From the NCBI GenBank assembly GCA_943704525.1, contig CALSCQ010003334.1:22501-44481 (forward strand): a DNA stretch of 21,981 bases. Direction: 5' to 3'. A program made the position numbers and the translations under genes. The stretch is from Pigoraptor vietnamica. Lineage: Eukaryota > Opisthokonta > Filasterea. This document shows, one piece after another, positions 15,041 to 21,981 of this stretch. The first letter of the stretch is position 1; the number at the start of each line of letters is the position of its first letter. The notes below the pieces were generated by a model. The model worked only from the letters and a program-made list of their open reading frames with translations, was not told where the DNA came from and made no database searches.

Positions 15041-18000
15041 TCAGTCGTCCTCGCCGCCCGCGCGCAGTCGGTCGCTTCCCTTCTCACCACGCGCGTCCAC
15101 TTTAGCGCTACGCGACCCAAACTGAATCGCCCTCTTCGCCAGCGCATGGCACTCGCGCGGCAGACGCAACACACGCTCCGCCACGAGGCGCAGCAGCCTC
15201 TTGTCTCCCACACCCCGCGGGAGGGTCATGTCGGCCTTGACCCACGCTGGCAGAGACGACAGGAAAGACACGACGCGCTCGTCCAGAAAGGGATAGCGCG
15301 CCTCTTTTCCGCAGTCCGACACGCAACGGTCGTCGCGTCCGAGATTGCGCGACGGTATTCTGGCCAACTGCGCGTGCATCTCCCTTGCGAGCCCACTGCG
15401 GATATCGAGAGAGATGAGAGTGTCTGAGCCAGGACAAAGTACGCCGGACAGAACGACCATATTCGCCTAAACCGCACAACTGATGCGCCACGGGTGCGAC
15501 TTGCGGGAACACGTAGCAGCCCACGGGACGCATCTCTCTCACACACTCATGCACACACACACGCACATGTACACACACAAAAAATGGCACTGGCAGGCAC
15601 AGTGGGTCGCCACTCACCCCCATCCCTCCGCCACAAACTGCGTCCGGTGTCGCCCGTATCCTCCAAGCTGTTCGTCTGCGCCCATCCCAAGCAAGAGCAC
15701 GCGCGCATGCGACGTGAACGGCCCACAGGACGTCACGTGGACATCGATGTCGCCGTCGGTGCGTGTGTGCGTATCGTTATCCACTACTGCCGCTACTTCC
15801 GCGCCCTGTAACGGAATGCGCCGGTACACCGCGACGTGTCCTTCCGCGCGCGCTGCAAACCAAATGGCAGCGGCAATGCTGAAATCCATGACCTGCGCAG
15901 GCGGCAAAGGCGTGTGAGCACGAGCGATTATGCGCAACCGCACGCGCTGTAATGGAGAAGTCGGACACAGACAAAAAATCGAAACAATAAGCAGACACTC
16001 CCCCTCATGCACGCACGTACACACACGCATACACGCAACAACTGCCCGCAAGCAGCACGCACCGTATCGAGCGGACTCAAGAGGCCCTCAATGTGTTGCC
16101 GGTGCTCGTCCAGTTCGGCACGCGTCACATCGACCTCCACAAAGCGAAACGGCCGCCGAGTCGCGCTCAGTCCCGCCAGCACACGCGCCCCCACACGCCC
16201 AGTCAGTCGGTCGGGAACCTCAAACATCGCCGACGCACTCGCCTGTGTTGCACTTTCGCCGACCGAAAGGCCACTCGGAGGGCACTCGCGGCGCACGTCG
16301 GCGACTGCCGTCGGCATCCCGCGTGTGTTGGTGTTCTCAAAGGCAACATTGACAAGGTCGATCGGCTCGCCCGGCGGAAGCACACGGTCCGCAAGTGCTG
16401 CAATCACCGTCGAGTCGATCCCCCCCGAAAACAAGACGGCAACACGCGCGGTGGGCATGACCTGGGACTCACTGATGGCAATCGGAGGGGAGGGGACGGA
16501 CTCCACGCGCCTGCGCACGGCGTCCAGGAGCGCTTCGTACAGCTTCTGCACGCTATCGTCCAGCACAGCGGCAGCACCGGTCGCGTCGGCGTGTGCGCCG
16601 GGTATTGGCGAATTGGCGATGGGAGGACCGTCTGTGTCGAAGCAGAACACGGACGCGATTGGCGCCTTCCACGGGAGAGTGCGCACGGGGACACCCAGGC
16701 CATCGATGCCGTCAAGATCGACCCAGCGAATCCCGTCGGCGGGCACTTCCGCCCACGCACTATTGCCTGTTGCGCCTGCGTCAGACAAACAGTTGTACTG
16801 TTCGCAGTAGGCGATTTCCGTTGCGACATTGCCTCCAGGAGTGCCGTGAGCAGTGGACGCGCACGCGCGATTGTTGTCGACGTGCGTGCCCCCTTCGTGT
16901 GCGCGAACGGGCGGTACGACAGAGGACACCATCAGCGCAGGGAAGGAGGGCGTTGGGTGGCGCCACACCAAACTGCGCCGGCCGAAGCGATCGCGCGCAA
17001 AATAGAGCCTTCTCGACGATTGCTGTTGCCACAGGCGCAGGGAGAGAATTGAGTCATTGGGCCAGGCGACAGTGCACGTTGGTTTACGGCGCGCACATGT
17101 GTGCGTTTGTGTACGTGTGTGTGTGGGTGTGCGTGTGTGTGCGTGAGTGCCTATGTGTTTGTGTGTGTGTTTGTGTGTGTGTTTGTGTGTGTGTTTGTGT
17201 GTGAGTGTGCGTGTGTGTGCGTGTGTGTGCGTGTGTGCGCGCGTGTGTGCCTATGTGCTTGTGTGCGGGTTGCGAGCATACGCATGCATGTAACTGTCCT
17301 CTAGCGGGCGAGGTTACAGAAGTCCCACCGAGACAAATGCGGCCGCAAACGGCCCCTCGATGGCCTCGAGCACGCCGCGCACGGCCTCTTCCTCAGCCGT
17401 CTCTGACGTGCGAAAGGAGACCGCACGGCAGAGCTCATGTGACACCGCCAGGCCATCGTTTTCACCCTGCGCCACCTGAATCGAGGCAAGTGCGCACGCA
17501 CGAAACTCAGCGGGCGCACTGTGACAACGCACACTGAAGCAAGAGAGAGCTCAGTTCCTGGCAGTCATAGAGATTGAATCCCCATTGACTCTTGAGGCAA
17601 AGAGAGAGACAGAGAGGGGTGAGGAGACGAGAAAAAAGTCAATGATCAACACTGAGAGGAGTGCGAACGAAGATGACATCCCAACACTTTAAGGACTGCG
17701 AACGAAAACAACGCTGTCCGCCTCACAGCACACCTCTAGTCCCCCGAACACCTCTCCGTTCCAAAGCAGCACATTGCCGCACTCGTCCACTATGGGTTGT
17801 TGCGTCACATGTGCGCCACGGAGGTGCAACACGGTCGAATAGCACCGCAGAATGGCATCCTTGTGGCCATGAATCCATTCGCCTTGAGAGTCAGGGCCTA
17901 TGACGAACGCGATTTAGAGGGCACATGCACGAAGTCTGCGCGCGCGCACGCACACACACAGACGCACGTAAACACACACACACACACACACACACAAATG

Positions 18001-18177
18001 CGCACGCACGCACACACACTCACGCACATATATACACACATACGCACACACTGCCCACACAACACACGCACCTCGTCTGGCCAGCAGCGTACGCCCGCCT
18101 TCCTCCGCACGCGCGATCGACTCTGCGCCACATGCACACGCATTGCCACACCGGAGCGACAGAATGATGCCGCACAT
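15041..18177 (-). CDS. ASNSD1: Asparagine synthetase domain-containing protein 1 (ASNSD1)
   Basis: Two-domain protein related to asparagine synthetase: an N-terminal class II glutamine amidotransferase and a C-terminal PP-loop ATPase. The physiological reaction is not settled for this family. Six exons: 18177-18072, 17897-17734, 17475-17329, 17022-16063, 15892-15618, 15395-15041; in phase, 2007 nt, 668 aa. The start is fixed by MCGI, where Cys2 is the amidotransferase nucleophile, with A at -3. Next come [32 protein letters not shown], the ATP-binding [20 protein letters not shown] (PP-loop at about 338-343), [89 protein letters not shown] and [10 protein letters not shown] near the end. The set of motifs matches human ASNSD1 and not ASNS. 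Introns carry TG/CA repeats. It is downstream of UPF1 on the same strand, 348 bp apart. Confidence 0.95.
17099..17266. repeat. TG microsatellite in ASNSD1 intron 3
   Basis: Imperfect (TG)n with TTTG and TGCG variants, inside the intron 17023-17328. Confidence 0.9.
17550..17605. repeat. Dispersed intronic element, copy 2
   Basis: Second copy of the element at 6569-6625, in ASNSD1 intron 2 (17476-17733), in the same orientation relative to transcription. The box-B-like core is degraded here (two differences from GGTTCRANYCC). A purine-rich GAGAGA tail follows in both copies. Confidence 0.6.
17939..18055. repeat. CA microsatellite in ASNSD1 intron 1
   Basis: Imperfect (CA)n and (CGCA)n occupying most of intron 17898-18071, next to the exon 1 donor. 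Confidence 0.9.
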
Positions 18178-18525
18178 GGTCTCGAAACGCTCTGCATGGC
18201 GAAGTTGGTTGCGCTATAATCAATGAACACGGATCGGCCGGCCGAAGTGCATACGGCATGCACGTGGTAACGTGACCAAATCTGTCCAGACTGCGAGCGA
18301 AACCGCGCTTTTCTTTACTTCTTCACTGCGCCGTACGAGCCGCACGACATGGTGGGCATCGTTTCTTCTCAGGCGAGCGCGCTCACCGATAAGCCCGTGC
18401 TGGACCTCGCGGCTTGCGGGCGTCGTCGAAAGCCCGCGGGCACCACGCGTCCTACTCGAGCAATTACAGCGAGACAGCAGCAGAGCTACTTGGACAGCAA
18501 ACTGGGGACCGAGTGGTTCCGCTGC
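18178..18525. other. Intergenic region between UPF1 and ASNSD1
   Basis: 348 bp on the minus-strand path from the UPF1 stop to the ASNSD1 start. It should contain the UPF1 3' UTR and the ASNSD1 promoter. The palindromic GGCCGGCC near 18236-18243 is the only distinctive word. No conserved upstream ORF seen. Confidence 0.55.
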
Positions 18526-20095
18526 CTAGTAGTTCGTGTAGGTGGTTTGGCTGTGGCCGCGGCCGTAGTAGTCCTGGGAGAGGCCGCCGTCCGGCTGCGA
18601 ATGGTAGTCGTCCGCGTAGCTGTCCTGCTCGCAGACACAAGCCGAACGTCACGCGATTAGACCGGCGATCTCTTGAACGAAAATAAACAGTGACTTGCTT
18701 AGACATACATACACACACACACGGCATCCATGCACGCTACTGCCACACTGCGCCTACAACGGCCGGGTCCAAGAGCGCGAGCGCACCTGCGAGAATCCCC
18801 CGGCCATGCTTGTCTGCGACATCCCCCCTCCGTAGCGACCGCCACCGTACGGCGCATCGCCCGCCGCGCCCCTCTGGCTACCGCCGGACGGCCTCGACTG
18901 TGCATCCCGTTGCGACGGCTGCGTCGAGTACGAGCCCTGGCTCTGGGTGTACGCAGCCGCAAAGACACCCGCGGGAACAGGCATGTTGTGCGCGCTCAGC
19001 ATCTGGCTGGCCGCCGCACGCTCCGCGCCGATGTAACCGAGAGGATCGTGCGACGAGTAGAAGTCGTACGTGGACGCCTGAGGGGCACCGCTCTTGTCCT
19101 GACGCGAGAAGCCGCCCTTGTCTGCAAAAAAGGGGAGATGGAACCGAAACAAACCCATCAGAGGACCAGCACAGTGATAATCAAATGGCACAACACACCC
19201 CAAACAAATACATTCCAGAATGGCGCGCCAAGCAACAACAACGCGCACAGCTGCCACAAACGCACCGTCCGCAGGCCCAGCGGACACCGGGATGTTCCGA
19301 TCATAGTCGCGGTCGTACTTGGCGGGGCGTCCGCGCGCATTACGATCGTAATCGCGGTCGTAATCGCGGTCGTAATCGCGGTCGTAGTCGCGATCGTCGC
19401 CACTGAAGGGCGGCAAACAACACTCACTGTGTTTTAGAGTGGACCAACAACAACGCCAAACGAAGCCGATGTGTCTCAACGAATCAAACGTGCGCGGCGC
19501 AACGCATGCGTCCAAACAAACGCACCGTCCGCCCTGCTGGTTGCGAGTGAAGGCGCGGCGGGGCTTGACGAGCTGCACCATGCTGGGACGGAGGTTGCTC
19601 AGCGTGCCCTCCACGAGCGCATCGGCGTCCTTGAAGTGCGTCAGGAGGGAATACCACAGCGGTTGCTGCGAGATGTGGCGGATAAGTCCCATCAGCAATA
19701 CATCAACGTTCTGGCGAAGGAAGAACACCGTGACAGGGAAAGCACGCGCGTACACACGCACACACCATCTTCGCAGACAGCAAACGAACAAACGGCAGGG
19801 TGCACAATTAACAAACCTTCGAGAGGACCTTGGGGTTTCCGACGATGATGAGGCCGTAACGCGCGCGCGTGAGGGCGACGTTGAGGCGGCGCGGGTCGCT
19901 GAGGAAACCGATGCCCTGGTTCGTGTTGCTGCGCACGCAGGAGAGGATGATGTAATCCTTCTCACGCCCCTGGAACGCATCGACCGAGGCCACCTGCAAG
20001 CACGGAGACATTGGTAATTGGGACAGAGCAAATCAAACCTCGCAACACTCGTAATTCACGTACTCAAGAGCAGATTCGAGTCAGTAACCCACACT

Positions 20096-20176
<81 letters not shown>

Positions 20177-21925
20177 CGACGGCCTGGTAGAGCTGGGCCC
20201 TGAGCTGGCCGTGCAGCTGCATGTACTGCAGAATGTACGCCCGCTGTCCCTCGTACGGCGTGATAACGCCAATTTGGTCCGGCTTGACATTCGCGCGGAG
20301 AAAGCGAGTGACGACCTTCTCCACAAACTGCGCCTCGGAGCTGCACACGAAAAGAATGCAGAGGTGAGCTCACGGCACACACTAGGGTTACATCATTACG
20401 CGACGCAACCAAAGAATATAATCCCACCGGTTCAGGTACGACGTCCCCGAGCTCGATATCTCCTCGTGGCCCGTGGTGGAGGCGAAGAACATGGGCGCCT
20501 GCGGACGCGGCCAAGGGAAGTCGACCGCGGGCTGTAGGCGCTCGGCCGCAGTGACACCGTTCTGGAGCGAGCCCTCGTAAAACGTGTTCGAGGGGAACTG
20601 GCTGAGGCACGGGTGCATGCGGTACTGGATCTCCAGGCGGATGGGGCGGATGCCGAGGTTGACGAGACGCTCAAAGAGGGACTGCGCAAGCCCGGCCTTG
20701 GCGGCTTTCTTGCACATGACCACGGGGCCGAGCTGGCAGTGGTCGCCGACGAGCACAACCTGGGACACGTTTGTGGGGCGGAGAAGATATCCGGCGATCA
20801 CAAAAGAGAGAAAAAGCCAAACGGCCAACACCCCTCCCTCCCCCCCCCGGATTCTCTCTTTCTCCCCCGCACCTGCTTTGCGCCGCTGACGATGGGGATG
20901 ATGCACTCGGGCTCAGTCGCCTGCGTCGACTCGTCGATGAGCACCGTCTTGAACCGGAACTTGGCGAGACGGGGGTCGCCGGCACCCACGCACGTGCAGC
21001 AGATGACGTCGGCAGCCTATGGACAGGAAACAGCGCGGTATAAGAAGAGAGTCGGTTGGATAAACAGACGCTTTTTTTTTTAAACAGATGGTTGCCACCC
21101 ACCTTAAGGAGTTCGCGCTCGCACGCGCGCTTAAGCATCTTGAAGCGCTTCTCGTCGGACACCGAGAGCTCGTTGAGCTCGTCCTTCAGCTGGATGAGCT
21201 TGCTTAGCTCGCCGTTGCCATAATTGCTGTTGCGAACCTGCAATGCCACGAGAGAACAGTCGAGTGTGAGTCCACATACAGCGACACTACCACTGGACCT
21301 TCGAAACATTAGAATGCAGAGCCGCCTCCACACACACCTGGTTGTGCAGCGCGAGGAACGAGACGGTCGAATCGATGGCCTCGCGGCTCTTGGCGGCCAC
21401 GCGGACGACCTTGAGTCCCGTGCGGTGGATCTTCTCCGTGAGCTGGTCAACGGCGATGTTCGAAGGGGCGCACACGAGCACCTGCAGTAACACACAAACG
21501 ACGTTAGGGCATCGCGACCTGGTGTGACATCTTCGCAAGACACAAGACGTGAATGGCGGCAGATGAAAGGTCACGTACTTGGCCCTGGTTCTGCTGGACG
21601 AGGTGGTAGACGAGAGTGGCTGACGTCACCGTCTTGCCGGTGCCAGGAGGGCCCTGTACGGCGAGTCAGCGTAAGAGAGGAATGAGCACACTGTGCGGAC
21701 AACACGCGCAACGATGCATTCAATAGCATTTGGACGCGAGTAAACGTAAAAAAGGAACGAGCACAACGTGGACAACATGCGCAACGATAAGAAAATTACC
21801 TGAATGAGGCTCAAGGGTCGCTGCAAGACTGTCTTGACGGCTGCGAGCTGCGAGCCGTTCAGCTCGGGCAGATTGGGGACGCTCAGTTTCTTGGGGACAG
21901 TCGTCTTGAGTGTCTGCGGCTCAAC
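18526..21925 (-). CDS. UPF1: UPF1/RENT1 RNA helicase of nonsense-mediated decay (N terminus outside window)
   Basis: UPF1 is the ATP-dependent 5'-3' RNA helicase at the centre of nonsense-mediated mRNA decay. Twelve exons: 21925-21800, 21653-21579, 21481-21338, 21237-21103, 21016-20873, 20759-20428, 20340-20175, 19993-19817, 19665-19526, 19402-19266, 19121-18787, 18624-18526; in phase, 669 residues. All superfamily 1B motifs are present: Q-region [21 protein letters not shown] spans the motif before I, GPPGTGKT (I), [11 protein letters not shown] (Ia), [12 protein letters not shown] (II), [11 protein letters not shown] (III), QYRMHP (IV), [10 protein letters not shown] (V) and [10 protein letters not shown] (VI). 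The tail has a run of Arg-Asp-Tyr-Asp repeats and seven or more SQ sites, the SMG1 target type, ending SQTTYTNY. The zinc-binding CH domain lies beyond the right edge; 21926-21981 is intron. The identification is secure. Confidence 0.97.
19326..19398 (-). repeat. In-frame 12-bp coding repeat (Arg-Asp-Tyr-Asp) in UPF1
   Basis: Near-identical 12-bp units reading GTAATCGCGGTC on the plus strand encode consecutive DRDY repeats at the start of UPF1 exon 10 as visible here. A separate single unit recurs about 30 codons later (KYDRDYDRN). It lies in the disordered C-terminal tail just after the helicase core. Confidence 0.85.
20098..20174. repeat. CA microsatellite in a UPF1 intron
   Basis: Near-perfect (CA)n of about 77 bp. 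It runs right up to the donor GTGTGT of the exon ending at 20175, so the 5' splice site is part of the repeat. Confidence 0.93.
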
Positions 21926-21981
21926 CTGCTCATATTGCACATGTAGGCGTGGTTAAGTCGTGTAAATGTCCCGCCCCCCCC

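Noticed and set aside
18178-18525. An upstream ORF encoding an ASDURF-like prefoldin before ASNSD1
   Set aside because: In humans the ASNSD1 mRNA carries such an uORF, so I looked for a coiled-coil frame here. None is present.

Overview
The window is nuclear DNA from a GC-rich, intron-rich unicellular eukaryote. Protein-coding genes are split by about 85-450 bp GT...AG introns that are full of TG/CA, GA, TGCG and poly-G low-complexity tracts. A T-box DNA-binding domain points to an opisthokont lineage outside animals (a unicellular holozoan such as an ichthyosporean or filasterean, or an early-diverging fungus), because T-box genes are established only in Holozoa and a few basal fungi. A receiver domain shows that the organism uses two-component phosphorelay, which animals lack. 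I cannot name the species.

Layout, left to right: (1) 1-751 minus, the N-terminal 250 codons of an unrecognised protein with a KEN box and five full CDK consensus sites, running off the left edge; (2) 1236-3358 plus, GET3/ASNA1, 7 exons; (3) 3757-9100 minus, a 13-exon gene whose exons join in phase into an 877-residue protein with a Gly/Met/Gln-rich N terminus, a complete T-box, a basic linker, a complete response-regulator receiver domain and a C-terminal coiled coil; (4) 9101-10607, about 1.5 kb without a convincing gene, including an AT-richer island; (5) 10608-12290 minus, a frameshifted protein-kinase-like pseudogene with an N-terminal coiled coil; (6) 12598-14871 plus, ecdysoneless (ECD/SGT1), intronless; (7) 15041-18177 minus, ASNSD1-type asparagine-synthetase-like protein, 6 exons; (8) 18526-21925 minus, the helicase core and C terminus of UPF1, 12 exons visible, running off the right edge.

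The main discovery candidate is the T-box/receiver fusion. I followed every splice junction by phase: 13 exons sum to 2634 nt with no internal stop, and all key T-box and receiver residues are present. The architecture (DNA-binding domain, linker, REC, coiled coil) resembles fungal Skn7 (HSF-REC) and plant type-B ARRs (REC-GARP), but I know of no description of a T-box joined to a phosphorelay receiver. The main caveat is a 10-N assembly gap in the intron (5500-5692) that joins the T-box half to the receiver half.

The other intact genes are conserved housekeeping functions: tail-anchored protein insertion (GET3), R2TP-linked splicing/transcription cofactor (ECD), a glutaminase/PP-loop ATPase (ASNSD1) and nonsense-mediated decay (UPF1). 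They do not form an operon-like system. About 9.9 kb of coding sequence in the five recognised intact genes carries no frameshift, so the lesions in the kinase-like gene are more likely real decay than poor sequence.
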